From Rhyacophila brunnea (lineage: Eukaryota > Arthropoda > Insecta > Trichoptera > Rhyacophilidae), in contig JAGYXB010000051.1 of the NCBI GenBank assembly GCA_022495005.1, positions 2,356,001-2,420,000 of the forward strand: a DNA stretch of 64,000 nt, given 5' to 3'. The position numbers were made by a program, and so were the translations under genes. The first letter of the stretch is position 1; the number at the start of each line of letters is the position of its first letter. This document shows positions 48,701-59,041 of the stretch, one piece after another. The notes under the pieces are model-generated. The model worked only from the letters and a program-made list of their open reading frames with translations, made no database searches and was not told where the DNA came from.

Positions 48701-51700
48701 GTTTTTTTTTCAAAAAAATAATTACGAAATATATTAAATTATGAAGTACTTACGTACATATTCAAAAATACTTTCGCTGGATTTGAAAAAAATAATAAAC
48801 TAAATTTTAATGATAAACGTAACCATAAAACAATATGTACGATAAGATGGGATTCTTCTAAGGCTAAGCTAAGGTATCAAAAAAAGTTTTTTGGATAATT
48901 CACACTGAATTTCATTTTATATTTTAAGGCCTAGATTTAAAACAAAATGTGTTTAGGTAACTTGAAATCCTTTTTATTTTATCACTTATCATATTCAATT
49001 GATATATATATAATAATATATGCAATTAATTGATTTATTTGATGTTTTAGAATACACCCACATCAAATTTGAAGACTTGGAAATTGTCCGAACATTGGGG
49101 GTCGGTGGATTTGGTCGCGTTGAATTGGTGCAGTACACCAGAGACAGAAGTCTCCGGTTTGCTCTCAAGTGTCTCCAGAAAGTGAAAGTGGTCAAAGAAC
49201 AGCAGCAGACGCAAGTCTTCAATGAAAAGACGGTTATGTACATGTGTAACAATCCTTTCATCTGTAGGTAAACAAACTATTATATTTTATCATATCATGA
49301 TCAATACTACCTGCACTTATGTAAAACAGGTACCTACTTATCCAAATTCCCATTTTCACTCATAAACATCTCTCGCAATGATTGTCTTGAGTACGTATAG
49401 GTACAATGCTGAGTCAGATCTCACGTCTTAACTCTCCGGTCTAAAGTAAAATATTGATTTTGAAAAAATTATTTAGGGTAGAATTGTGGTAAGTTCTCGC
49501 TCACTCTGCGATTTGGTCTAATTAGGTTTTATCACCCGATTCAAGAATAATTCCTAAACATACAAGTAGTGATATTTGCTTAACATATTATTACAAAAAT
49601 GGTATTAATACATATTTTTTTAATATCGTAAAATATAATGAGTAATGACAATAAAATATTGCGTCGGCGTATAACGTCGTGGGTCCTAAGCCTGTTCGAA
49701 TCCTGGGCCTGGCAAGTACACATATTGTTTTTAAATTTGTGTATGAGTCAGAGTATGGACCCAATAGGTTGAGCAATTGGCTGACATCCATTTCTCGTAA
49801 AAAAAATACAAACCTCCACTCTGTGGAGGCCCATATATGTTCTTATTCGGATTGGACATGGTCGGATACACATAAGATACATACACAATTCGGAGCACTA
49901 CAGAAGTATGTAAGATGTTGTTTATACCTTGCTTCAAAATCACAAAACATAGTTCCCAATATTATTGAAATTAGATGAACCTATGACCCATAGTTATTTA
50001 TTAATTTTGTCGTTATTATGTGTGGTACAGATTAATTTATTAAAAAAATTAATCCCGAAATTCGATAAATTCGCACAGTGGCGCATTTACTTGATGTAGA
50101 AGCCCGACACACTGACTGATTTTGAGGCCCTAAACCCTAAACGATAAAAAATTACAATCTTGTTAATTTAAAAAAAAAATCCACGCATTCAAACAATTCA
50201 CTGTTTTAATTTTGTATAAATTATACAAAGATGGTTTAATTTAAACAGTCAATCTCTTTTCTTACAAATCACAATACATAAGTACATAAAGAAGTATACC
50301 TACCAATTTAGTATGAAAAATAGTTTTCATGTATGTATATTAAACACGAATAAAACGTAAGTAGGTGAATTACAGCAATAAACGTATATTTAATCAAAAG
50401 CTTTTAAAATATATAGGTAACTTCATATTATATGAACTACTATTAAGGCTATACTTCAGCCAGTGTTGCCATTTTTTTCTATGCTGATTATAGTACAAAG
50501 GTGTAAAAATTCTAGTATTTCTGAAAAATATATAGTACAGGAACATTTTACGTCTTGAATCCTTTAAAAATATAGTATTTTGGCATAGTTGGCGTAAAAC
50601 TATAGTATTTTACATTTTTCGCGAAATTAAAATTATAGTATTGTACTATAATTATAGTACGGTTGGCATCACTGACTTCAGCTGAGGCATGGTCTAAAAA
50701 GATCGTGACTAGGCGATACGCGGATTGTGAAAATGACGCGAGCCGAAAGAAATATAATTTGTCATAAAAATTCAACATGCGTCCTTTTAATGTTATGTTT
50801 ATTATTATATTCGTAATAATAATAGTATATTATTCATTGATATGTTTTCTTTTTCAAGTACATGCGGAACGTTTTTTAGTCATCTTTACACGATTTAAGA
50901 ATATATTTCCTCCGACGCCATGACAAAACAAATTGACGTGCTCACACCTCGACGGTCAGTCTCCGATTTTTGACGACTGCGAAATTTCGTTCCACATACT
51001 GTTGAAAATTATTTGCCGTTTCACTTATGTACGCTCTTAGGACGGTACTTCAGTGAAACGGCAAATAATTTTTAACTATAGGTGCGACGAAATTTTGGAC
51101 TGGCTGACAGTCAGAGAGCGAAAGTCGAGCTGTGAACACGTCAATTTGTTTTGTGATGGCGACGGGGGAATTAATTCTTAAATCGTGTAAAGATGACTAA
51201 AAAACGTTACCCATTTACTTGAAAAAGAAAACATGTCAATGAATATATTATTATTAGTAGTAATAGAATAATAAACATAACATTAAATGGACGCATGTTG
51301 ACTTTTTATGACAAATTATGTTTTGTTCTGCACGCGTCATTTGCACAATCTTCGCGTTGCGCAGTCACAATCGTTTTAGACCGTGCCCCAGCTGAAGTAT
51401 AGCCTCAGTTGAGGCATGGTCTAAAACGATTGTGGCTAGGCGATGCGCGGATTGCGGGTCGCGGGTGCAAATGACGCATGCCGAACGAAATATAATTTGT
51501 CATATAAATTCAACATCCGTCCATTTAATGTTCTGTTTATTATTATATTAGTAACAATAATAATATATTCGTTGACATGTTTTCTTTTTCAAGTAAATGG
51601 ATAACGTTTTTAGTCATCTTTATAATAATATGTCTTACAGGTTATACAACACATATAAGGACACAAAGTATGTATATTTCCTGATGGAGCCTGTATTAGG

Positions 51701-54520
51701 CGTGGAGGTTTTTACAATTCTACAAGAGAGACGATACTTCAACGAGTCCACAGCTCGTTTCATGACTGCCTGCGTAGTCGAAGCTTTTGAACATCTGCAC
51801 AAACTTGGCATCATTTACAGAGATCTGAAGCCAGAAAATCTTATGCTAGACTCCAAAGGCTATGTCAAACTGGTATAGTACATCTACATATATGTATATA
51901 TTAATTTGCTCTACAATCTTATGTGGAGATGGGTCACCTCAGAGATTTCTTAACAGATTTTTATTTTAGGAGTTGTCAATCACTTGTTCTACCTATTAGA
52001 TCCATAATCTGGGTCAAAACACATGTTGAAAAACAACAAGTGAATTTTTTCCAGACCCGAGGTTCGATCGCGGGACCCACGACATTATAAGCCTGACGCG
52101 TAGCCACTCGGGCACCGTGGGCGTATGTAGGTACATATACTTAATACCTATATTTATAATATTCTTACCACATTCATTTTTTTTATTATCGCCTAATCAC
52201 CTGTTAATATACTTAACGTGTAAAAAAGACGTCTGAAAATATAATACATAATATCTACAATTTCTTAATGATTGTTAAACGCAGGGCTCGAAATGGAAAA
52301 GTTTATGAACCGGAGCTCACGACTGAAGATGTTTACATAGTTACCAAATTTTATAAAAATAATAAGTCTATCTATCTCAGACGATCAAAATATTTTTTTC
52401 AACGAGACAGAGCGATAATTTTACCAATTCCACGAACCGTAACGGCGCTCCGGTGCGCTCCGGTCCATTTGGAGCCCTGGTTAAAGACCTGGCGAGATAT
52501 TAAGCCGGGTACTCATTAGTGAACAGTAACTGCAACCATTCCAGATACTGTAACCAACTCTAGATGCGAACTAATTATTTGGCGTCAATACTAGTTACTG
52601 TACATATCTGCAACGGTCACAGTTACGGCTCGCTAATGAGTACCCGGCATTAAAGCCTCACTAGAGAGAGAGAAATAGAGCGTGAAGCGCAAGATATACT
52701 GACGACTTAATTTCGGATTTATGTCATGTCACGTGTGTTGATTTACCTACTTAAAACATAAACATTTGTATTTATTCTTATTTTCAAATTTGCATAATCA
52801 TAATCAAAATCATATTATTACTTAAATTTCGTATAAGGATACCTACCTAGCCACTTAAAACTTTACTGTACGTACTATTATTTCTCTCGAGTCTTCGCCA
52901 CTGGCATATCTTTAAGTACAGTTGGAATTATACAAGGTGTGATATTGCTACCAATAAATCTCGGTGATTTTTACCATTTGTTACCAAAGTTTACCAAAGT
53001 TGAATTCGTTATCTAAATGTTAGTTAACTTATTTTTGTCCTTGTTAATTTTATTAGGTTGATTTTGGATGCGCCAAACCACTTCCAGCAAGCTCCAAAAC
53101 ATATACAATGGCGGGTACTCCAGAATACATGGCCCCGGAAATATTTTTGAATAGTGGTCATGACCGCGCAATAGACTATTGGGCATTAGGAGTGTTGATC
53201 CATGAATTTCTAGTAGGAATATCGCCCTTCCGTGGCACCAGCGAAATGGACACCTACAATTTGATATTGCGAGGGATTGATGCCGTCCAATTAAATCCGA
53301 GGATATCTAAAGTTGCTCAAGGTCTCATAAAAAAACTATGTCGAATCGCACCCACTGAAAGATTAGGATATCTCAAAAATGGCGTGAAAGATATAAAACA
53401 CCACAGGTACCTAAAATGAATAATATTTAATTATTTTATTTGTGCAGTAATAGGACGGCTATAATATCAATCTAGTTATATTAATACTATGAATTAGTAA
53501 GTTAACCAACTCTAAATATTTAATGGTAGGTAACAGATATTAACAGGTATAGTCACGGAGACTTGAAGCTTTCGAGATGTGGCTGTATAGACGCATTCTC
53601 AAAATTCCTTGGACTGGCCGGGTGACAAATGTTGAAGTTCTCAATCGAATGAGGAAGGACCGAGAAGTTCTACGTAGTATCAAAACCAGGAAACTACAGT
53701 ACCTCGGCTACATTATGAGAGGACAAAAATACAGCATTCCCCAACTTGTCATTCAAGGAAAGATCAATGGAAAGCGTAGCAGAGGACGGCGCCGCATTTC
53801 GTTGCTTAAGAACCTCCGTGATTGGTACGAGTGCAGCTCCACTGAACTGTTCCGGGTAGCAGACGACAAAGATAAGATCGCCTTGATGGTGGCCGACCTC
53901 CGCTAGGGAATGGCATAATAAGAAGAAGAACAGATATTTTATATTACATGATAGTTAAAAGAAACTCCCAACACAATATTTTTATGTTGGTTGAATATTT
54001 TTATTTATTAGTGATTATAAAGCATTAAAATGTTTACACTTGTAGCAACTGGTTATAATCGTGGTCATAATATTTTTTTTTTAATATAAAATCATCTGTT
54101 TTCAGATCGAATTACTTTACTTACTTACTTAGGGTAATGTGCTTATATATTTGGGCCACCTAGACGATTTTTGTAGTCTATCCCCTTTATATGTATGTAG
54201 TGCCTATCGGGAGTAAAGCATGATTGAGAGTGAAAGGACCTGGCTTCGGCGGCTTCGCGACCGACCGTGGCCAGGTTTGAGATCTGGGTAATGGGATCTC
54301 TAGTAAGTGATCGAATTACATTACCTACAATGTTCTTCTCCTAACTAAAATGTTCTAATATTGCAGGTGGTTTGTTGGATTCGAATGGGATTTGCTACGA
54401 CATAGAGAGATTGATTCTCCTCTTAAGAATTTGGCCCTACAAAATTCATCCTCTTATCAAAAATATCCTAGAGAAAAACTACCTCCCGATGAGACTTCTG
54501 GTTGGGACGTAAACTTTTAA
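39644..54520 (+). CDS. Divergent cGMP-dependent protein kinase, copy 1 (complete, 10 exons)
   Basis: Ser/Thr kinase of the PKG family, expected to be cytosolic or membrane-associated and controlled by cyclic nucleotide. Ten in-phase exons give 724 aa. Order: N-terminus starting [10 protein letters not shown] with no visible leucine zipper; low-complexity Ser/Thr/Pro segment; pseudosubstrate-like [10 protein letters not shown] (about 110-119); CNB-A (about 141-260; FGELAIL at 218); CNB-B (about 275-375; FGEQAL at 342); kinase (about 413-675) with GVGGFGRV at 424, FALK Lys447, alpha-C Glu466, YRDLKPEN Asp541, DFG 559-561, TPEYMAPE; C-tail ending GWDVNF like vertebrate PKG GWDIDF. All catalytic residues are present, so activity is expected. 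Oddities: the PBC Arg is kept in both CNBs (229, 353), but the next residue is Phe or Met instead of Thr; the first intron is GC-AG. Not confidently the foraging orthologue: it looks like a diverged paralogue. AATAAA lies at 54623-54628. Confidence 0.92.
39834..40223. mobile_element. GC-rich TIR element with 5-bp target duplication
   Basis: TIRs GGGCTCGCACATCA and TGATGTGCGAGCCGGC, flanked by TAAGA on both sides (39829-39833, 40224-40228). 390 bp, with no plausible protein despite short frames on both strands. It sits 76 bp inside PKG copy 1 intron 1. Confidence 0.78.
41190..41737. repeat. hAT-like MITE with CAGGGATGGCCA ends
   Basis: Starts CAGGGATGGCCAGTACGTCG and ends TGTGGCCACCCCTG. 548 bp, AT-rich and non-coding. 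Target duplication not clear. It lies in PKG copy 1 intron 1. Confidence 0.6.
41903..42207 (+). CDS. PKG copy 1 exon 2 (variable N-terminal region and pseudosubstrate)
   Basis: Acceptor CGTTGTAG, donor GTAAAA; phase 0 in, phase 2 out. It encodes an Ala/Thr/Pro-rich region, then [17 protein letters not shown], and [19 protein letters not shown], which leads into CNB-A as in PKG. It is much less conserved with copy 2 than exon 3 is. Confidence 0.9.
42208..43211. other. PKG copy 1 intron 2, no clear features
   Basis: AT-rich, with a GC-richer patch near 42590-42730 that could be an old insertion. No TIR or frame recognised. Confidence 0.4.
43212..43495 (+). CDS. PKG copy 1 exon 3 (CNB-A)
   Basis: Acceptor ATTTATAG, donor GTAATC; phase 2 in, phase 1 out. 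It contains [19 protein letters not shown] and the phosphate-binding cassette [17 protein letters not shown]. About four of five residues match copy 2. Confidence 0.94.
43570..43805. repeat. Degenerate MITE (GCTCGAAAT family)
   Basis: AGAGCTCGAAATGTGCCGG at left and CGAGCGCTCCGGTTCGTATT with TTTCGAGTGCT at right form decayed TIRs. Related to the element at 52282-52479. Confidence 0.5.
43925..44094 (+). CDS. PKG copy 1 exon 4 (CNB-A to CNB-B)
   Basis: Acceptor CAACTAG, donor GTAAGA; phase 1 in, phase 0 out. [16 protein letters not shown] matches [41 protein letters not shown] opens CNB-B. Confidence 0.93.
44504..44934. repeat. TIR element in PKG copy 1 intron 4
   Basis: GAAGTTATACTTTCTTGGCG at left and CGCCCCAAAAGAAGTATAAC at right are imperfect inverses. 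431 bp, non-coding. Confidence 0.65.
45257..45498 (+). CDS. PKG copy 1 exon 5 (CNB-B)
   Basis: Acceptor GTTTTAG, donor GTAAGC; phase 0 in, phase 2 out. It contains [14 protein letters not shown] and the cassette [17 protein letters not shown]: the Glu and Arg ligands are kept, and Met replaces the usual Thr. Confidence 0.94.
45703..46588. mobile_element. Non-autonomous hAT element (886 bp)
   Basis: Starts CAGGGTTTCCCAAACTATGA and ends AAAGTTTGGGAAACCCTG. 8-bp target duplication GGCCATAC / GGCTATAC (45695-45702, 46589-46596), 7 of 8 matching. No transposase frame. It lies in PKG copy 1 intron 5. Confidence 0.82.
46831..47529. mobile_element. Foldback family F1, right-arm copy
   Basis: Central spacer (AAACGGTACATGTTCAAACA) and full right arm ending CGCTGAGCATGTCCCCC. 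The TTAA is decayed. Confidence 0.82.
47801..48040 (+). repeat. Two tandem 120-bp units with pogo/Tigger-like end sequence
   Basis: Units at 47801-47920 and 47921-48040 differ at only a few bases. Each starts ACAGTAGAACCATGATATAA, resembling the TIRs of Tigger-type mariner elements. Confidence 0.85.
48336..48442 (+). CDS. PKG copy 1 exon 6 (CNB-B to kinase linker)
   Basis: Acceptor TGTTTTAG, donor GTAAAC; phase 2 in, phase 1 out. It encodes [18 protein letters not shown], the helix after CNB-B, then a short polar linker. Confidence 0.88.
48443..49050. other. PKG copy 1 intron 6, no clear features
   Basis: AT-rich. No repeat, frame or motif recognised. Confidence 0.45.
49051..49267 (+). CDS. 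PKG copy 1 exon 7 (kinase N-lobe)
   Basis: Acceptor GTTTTAG, donor GTAAAC; phase 1 in, phase 2 out. It contains glycine loop [14 protein letters not shown], the ATP-binding Lys in FALKCL and the alpha-C Glu in FNEKTVM. Confidence 0.96.
49655..49866 (+). repeat. Full-length tRNA-derived SINE (family S1 reference copy)
   Basis: tRNA-like head with B-box TGTTCGAATCCTG (about 49693), then a body containing GTATGGACCCAATAGGTTGA, CTGACATCCATTTCTCGTAA and CTGTGGAGGCCCATATATG, ending near GGACATGGTCGGAT. Other copies: 5690, 17071, 20550, 33072, 51935. Confidence 0.75.
50447..51405. mobile_element. Foldback element F2, split by a hAT MITE
   Basis: Ends GGCTATACTTCAGC and GCTGAAGTATAGCC; arms of about 355 bp (excluding the nested MITE) are inverses around 51038. 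TTAA precedes the left end. Non-coding. Confidence 0.85.
50461..50674. mobile_element. 214-bp hAT MITE nested in F2
   Basis: Starts CAGTGTTGCCAT and ends TTGGCATCACTG, with a perfect 8-bp target duplication ACTTCAGC (50453-50460, 50675-50682). It lies inside the left end of F2, so it is younger than F2. Confidence 0.9.
51406..51621. mobile_element. F2 half-arm abutting PKG exon 8
   Basis: Continues directly from F2: CAGTTGAGGCATGGTCTAAA through ACGTTTTTAGTCATCTTTA matches the F2 left arm. Similarity stops 19 nt before exon 8 (51641). Confidence 0.82.
51641..51872 (+). CDS. PKG copy 1 exon 8 (catalytic loop)
   Basis: Acceptor GTCTTACAG, donor GTATAG; phase 2 in, phase 0 out. It contains [17 protein letters not shown] and catalytic [21 protein letters not shown] replaces the usual GGELWTIL hinge sequence. 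A transposon half-arm ends 19 nt before this exon. Confidence 0.96.
51935..52125 (-). repeat. SINE with tRNA-like head (family S1), minus strand
   Basis: The minus strand has TGGCTACGCGTCAGGC (A-box type) and GCGATCGAACCTC (B-box type), then a body with CCAGATTATGGATCTAATAG and the TTTCTTAACAG region as in other copies. Confidence 0.7.
52282..52479. repeat. hAT MITE with CAGGGCTCGAAATG ends
   Basis: Starts CAGGGCTCGAAATG and ends CATTTGGAGCCCTG. Flanking 8-mers GTTAAACG and GTTAAAGA match at 6 of 8. 198 bp. Confidence 0.72.
52504..52648. repeat. 145-bp MITE with 5-bp target duplication
   Basis: GCCGGGTACTCATTAGTGA at left, CTAATGAGTACCCGGC at right. ATTAA on both sides (52499-52503, 52649-52653). 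Confidence 0.8.
53057..53406 (+). CDS. PKG copy 1 exon 9 (DFG to C-lobe)
   Basis: Acceptor TTTATTAG, donor GTACCT; phase 0 in, phase 2 out. It begins VDFGCAK, then the activation loop [16 protein letters not shown], and C-lobe [16 protein letters not shown] and [21 protein letters not shown]. Confidence 0.96.
53555..53935 (+). pseudogene. 5'-truncated LINE C-terminal fragment
   Basis: An intact 109-codon frame (53577-53906) reads [52 protein letters not shown] and ADLR-stop. It is a classic C-terminus of an insect non-LTR retrotransposon, followed by an AAGAAGAAGAA tail. It lies in PKG copy 1 intron 9. Not a host gene. Confidence 0.82.
54367..54520 (+). CDS. PKG copy 1 exon 10 (C-terminus)
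   Basis: Acceptor ATATTGCAG; it ends TAA at 54518-54520. [19 protein letters not shown] and the end [12 protein letters not shown] follow the AGC-tail of PKG (SGWDIDF). Confidence 0.95.
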
Positions 54521-54622
54521 CATTACTGATAATACTAAATAATAATAAATTATGTAAATTAGTAAAAACAGCTGATGAATATGTTAATAGATTTTTTTTT
54601 AATGTACAGCTATATTTCCCCC

Positions 54623-54628
54623 AATAAA
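54623..54628 (+). terminator. Probable PKG copy 1 polyadenylation signal
   Basis: AATAAA 103 bp after the stop codon, with a further AATAAA about 20 bp later. Confidence 0.45.
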
Positions 54629-54985
54629 TTAGAATTAAGTTAATAAATTATATCTACGACATTATTTAATATGGTTATTATTGAGTTGGTATTATGTTGT
54701 GTTCTAAAAACTATTCAAACTCTGGAAATAATTTTATTAAACTTTCTTTACGGCATATTTTTCACAATGAAAAATACTGATCATCATTGAATTGATATAA
54801 AAGATTTATGATGATATATTCAGTGATGTCCCATGATGGTATGCAGGTCATGCGCTGCTTAGGGGTGGTAGATTATAAAAAGGCGGCAATGAAGAAAAGA
54901 ATACGATAATAAAAATTACAACTTTTGAAAGCAGTGGCGGTTTTCTATAAAGCGGATGTTTCGATAGAAAGTACCGATGTCTTAT

Positions 54986-55220
54986 AGGCCATCCATAGAC
55001 TGAAACCGTATGCAGTTTAGAACCGTATGCCATACTAAACTTATGATATATGTTCATGAAAATAGATTTTCACTAAGTTTGTAAGTGTAAGTGTGTGGTA
55101 TAAATAAATACGATCATATGCGTATAATATTCTTATGAAAATATGTTTCCATGAACAGAAATCATAAGTTTCGTATGGTATACGGTTCTAAACCGCATAC
55201 GGTTAGTCTATGGACGGCCT
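54986..55220. repeat. Palindromic MITE, 235 bp
   Basis: AGGCCATCCATAGACTGAAA at left, TTAGTCTATGGACGGCCT at right, with a second inverted block (AGAACCGTATGCCATAC / GTATGGTATACGGTTCT). It lies between the PKG genes. Confidence 0.75.
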
Positions 55221-56235
55221 CTTAGTTTAAAAAATCAGAATGGGGCCCGCCTAACTTGTCTCGCCTCAGATTTCCACGTAGGTACCTAAAATCACCGCTG
55301 TTTGCGAGTAGGTTTCGCGGATATGCTTTAATCCTCAGTAGGTAGATAGATGACGTGCAATACTCGTACCTTTGTTGTCTGTTTAATAAAAGGAAGTAAA
55401 ATCTTAGACTATAGATACATAAGAGTGTACTTAACAACTTTTGCATATAATTTGAGACTAAAAATTAAAGAAGACGACATTCTAAAAGACTAAATCTGCT
55501 AAGAGCGGCACTCCATGTATCAATAAGAACTGCAGTAATTTATTACTTAAGTACACAACTTAGAGATTCATTAAAAATACTATTTGATATAATATTATAC
55601 TTAATTATTATACTAACGTGTTATTTTTGATATCTTTTAAATAAATTTAATAAATCATTTCTTTTATTTAACGAATAATCTACAAGGTTTCAGAATGTAA
55701 CATTCTATTTATTATATTACCATACCTAATATAAAAAATCTTTTTTTCTACATGAGATGTTTCCAAATTATGTATGTTGAATAAAGAATAATGACTGGTG
55801 ATAATGATAGAATGTGTAAGCATAATATTATAACAATGAACAAATTTATTTTAATTTGTTCACAAGCAAAAAAAACTATTTTTTTAGATTCATAATATCA
55901 ATTAGCTATTAGTGATTATGAGCAGTGAATACAAAAGCAACAATAATTAACATTGCGTTATTTCAAGGAAAAAACACAAGGTGACGGTTTTATTTAGTTA
56001 TTTATTTATCTAGACTAGATTAGGTGGATAATTTAATTATAATGCTTATCTGGATTGTAAATGTGGCAAGAACGGATTGGAGACATCCAAATTCTTGTTG
56101 ATTAAATCCATAATAATATAGGCATTTCCGTGATACGTTGATAACACAGTCTTTAATTTTAACAATAATTAATTATATGCTCCGATGTTCTTCTTAGCTT
56201 ATATTTGAATGGATACTCGTAGTTTTACATTGCAA

Positions 56236-57392
56236 TCTAATATATAAAAATCAATATTTGTTTATTTGTTCGTATTTTATGCGCTGCCATACCGTTCATC
56301 CGATTGCGATAAAACTTTGTCAACTTATTGCTTGCACTTGCGCAAAGAGTATAGGCTATAGTTTATATATAAAAATGAATGTCTGTCTGTTCCGTATGCG
56401 TTCCTATACCATTCATCCGATTGCGATGAAATTTTGGTAAGTGGTTGTATGCACACTCGCGAAGGTTTATGAATTAGAAAAATTATCATCTTCTTCTTCT
56501 TCTTCATTCTATTTTCTTTTATTCGTATGGTTCCTATACCATTCATTCGATTGCAACGAAACTTTCGTCAGTTATTGTACGTATACCCGCAAAGGTTTCT
56601 AAATTAGAAAAACCATCTTCTTCTTCTACACTATATCTTCTGTTATTCGTATGGTTCCTATACCATTCATCCGATTGCTATGAAACCTTCGTCAGTTGTT
56701 GTGGTAACACCCGCAAAGGTTTCTGAATTAGTACAACCATCTTCTTCTTCTTCATTATATTTTCTTTTATTCTTATGGTTCCTATACCATTCATCCGATT
56801 GCAACGAAACTTTTGTCAGTTATTGTACGTATACCCGCAAAGGTTTCTAAATTAGAAAAACCGTATTCTTCTTCTTCATTATATCTTCTGTTATTCGTAC
56901 GGTTCCTATACCATTCATCCGATTGTTATGAAACCTTCGTCAGTTGTTGTGGTAACACCCGCAAAGGTTTCTGAATTAGTACAACCATATTCTCCTTCTT
57001 CGTTCTATTTTCTTTTATTCGTATGGTTCCTATACCATTCATCCGATTGCGATGAAACTTGTCAGTTGTTGTACGCATACCTGCGAAGGTTTCTAAATTA
57101 GTATTATATAAAATAGAAAGTTTGTTGTTTGTTTGTTCCATCCAATTTTGATTTTTTTTACTACATATTAATAACATTAATAATGTTTGCATATTTTGGA
57201 TTCGATATTAATTTAGTGTTCTTTTGTTTGACCTTTACTCATATTAGAATTATTTTCACATTGCCATATTACTTATACATATCTGTTATATACAGATATT
57301 TTAATATTAAAAAAATAATTACCTCTTATTATTTTTTAATTATCTAAGATAAATATAACCACGAAGCGACCCTGTCCGGGTACTTCAGCTAG
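56236..57392 (+). mobile_element. Non-autonomous Helitron with internal satellite
   Basis: Starts TCTAATATATAAAAATC after A, ends CCTGTCCGGGTACTTCAGCTAG before T. No Helitron protein. Its interior is mostly the 124-bp tandem repeat. Confidence 0.75.
56399..57148 (+). repeat. 124-bp tandem repeat, about six units, dimeric order
   Basis: GGTTCCTATACCATTCATCC starts at 56529, 56653, 56777, 56901 and 57025 (spacing exactly 124), and a diverged unit starts at 56399. Odd and even units differ as two types: ACGTATACCCGCAAAGG against GTGGTAACACCCGCAAAGG. Confidence 0.9.
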
Positions 57393-59041
57393 TACGATAT
57401 AATTTTGAGTAGAAATTTCATTATAATATCTAGATATTTTACAAAGAAACAACAAATTAAAAGGTCGGTTTCAAATACAGGTAGTTATGAATAAAACATA
57501 TTATTAATGGATATAGTTTCATTTAATGTAATAGGTATGTAAAATTTACACAAACGTACCTAACTCTTTAAGCAGACTCAAAAATGTGTGCAAAAGGGAA
57601 AAGGCGTTAAGTCTAAAATACCTACTTTTCAAAAGATACAAAAGAAAATTGATTTTTGAACCATTTTGTGTGGGATCTGCAATGTTTTTGTGTAGAATTT
57701 AGTAACTTGGACTCCTTTTTCTCAATTGTGCATACAATATTTTTTGTATTTATTATGGTCATTTGGCACATTTAACTTATTTTTCGGTTTTTAAGACTTA
57801 TCGACTACCTACTTCCATTCCCTAACAGATAAAGTCTCTGTCTTCAGACTACGTACACAAAACTGTGCGAAGGTTGTCCAGTCAAATTAGACCGAAAAAT
57901 ACGTTATGGTTGCAAAAGGTGGGGTAGAAGATTTTTTTCCCTACTTGTATATAATATGATAATGAGTAATAAAAAAACGAGTTTGCCAATTCGGATGACT
58001 TCGGCACAACTTTTGGCGGGCAAAAAACCGCAAAATTTTGGGATTTTTTTTGGTCGGTTTTTGGTCGGTCGTAGCAAAGATATTGTTATATACAATTTTA
58101 AAGCTTAGTGGCAAACTAAAGCAAAAGTGGTACTGATTCGTGTCGTGGCACCAGCGGTACTGGTGGGGGTATTGGAATGTGGCCCTTTCTACCACTCCCA
58201 CGCACCATCTGGAATATTGGGCCCATTGACCATAAAGTCTAGTTTGTAACCGTTAACTGTTTATTTGTAAGATCTTAAGTTTAAAATGGTATTTCTTCTC
58301 ATTAAAGATTGATTTTTGTGATTGAAAACGCGTGTTTTCGAATATATATACTGTTTTCAACAGCAAATATCTCATAAACGGTCAGAGATAGAAAAAATGT
58401 ATTTTACAAAAATTTTAGAAAATTTAATAAGCTTTAAAATTGTATATAACAATATTTTTGCAACGACTACGTAGGTATATTAAAAATACTGTGAAACATA
58501 AACTCAAAAGGAAATTAAAAAAAAATATATAATATTATTACCTTGTTATTTATTTACCTTATCACTGGCGAAGATTTAGAGGTAAACGATTATAACGAGC
58601 AAAAATTATCACAATTCACACTTAGACAGTGAGCAACGTGTTTTATAGTTAGCTACACTACTTACTATAGATTGTAACACTAAACATTATGTTTTGCCTA
58701 TTTTCCATTTAAATTTTATTTTAAACATTATTTTCTAATACTAGCTTCTGAATCTTTATTATTTCTATAAAGTGAAATTACTTATTACCTACAGATTAAT
58801 AATTTTATACCATTTAAAGATGTCGTTAGGTTCTTATGTTGTACTTAATTGATTAGATACTTATGGATGGAATAATACATTGATTCAAATCATTTGTATT
58901 GTATTATGTTTGTTAATTTTTCTATTAAAATTATTTTTTTCATGGTCAATGTTAAATGATATTTTTGTATTGAGTATTGACCACTGCTTTACATACTAAA
59001 GAACGGTAGTAATAACCTATAGTATGTTTTTGTTTTATCAA
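57393..59041. other. Intergenic DNA between the PKG copies
   Basis: AT-rich. An inverted pair, AAGATATTGTTATATACAATTT at about 58076 and its inverse at about 58440, encloses a GC-richer patch (58120-58200). No gene recognised. Confidence 0.45.

Noticed and set aside
53577..53906. 109-codon frame as an extra PKG exon
   Set aside because: It is a LINE C-terminal fragment, and the E9-E10 junction (53406/54367) is in phase without it.
56399..57148. CRISPR-like regular repeat
   Set aside because: Units are contiguous 124-bp tandem copies without unique spacers, within a eukaryotic Helitron.
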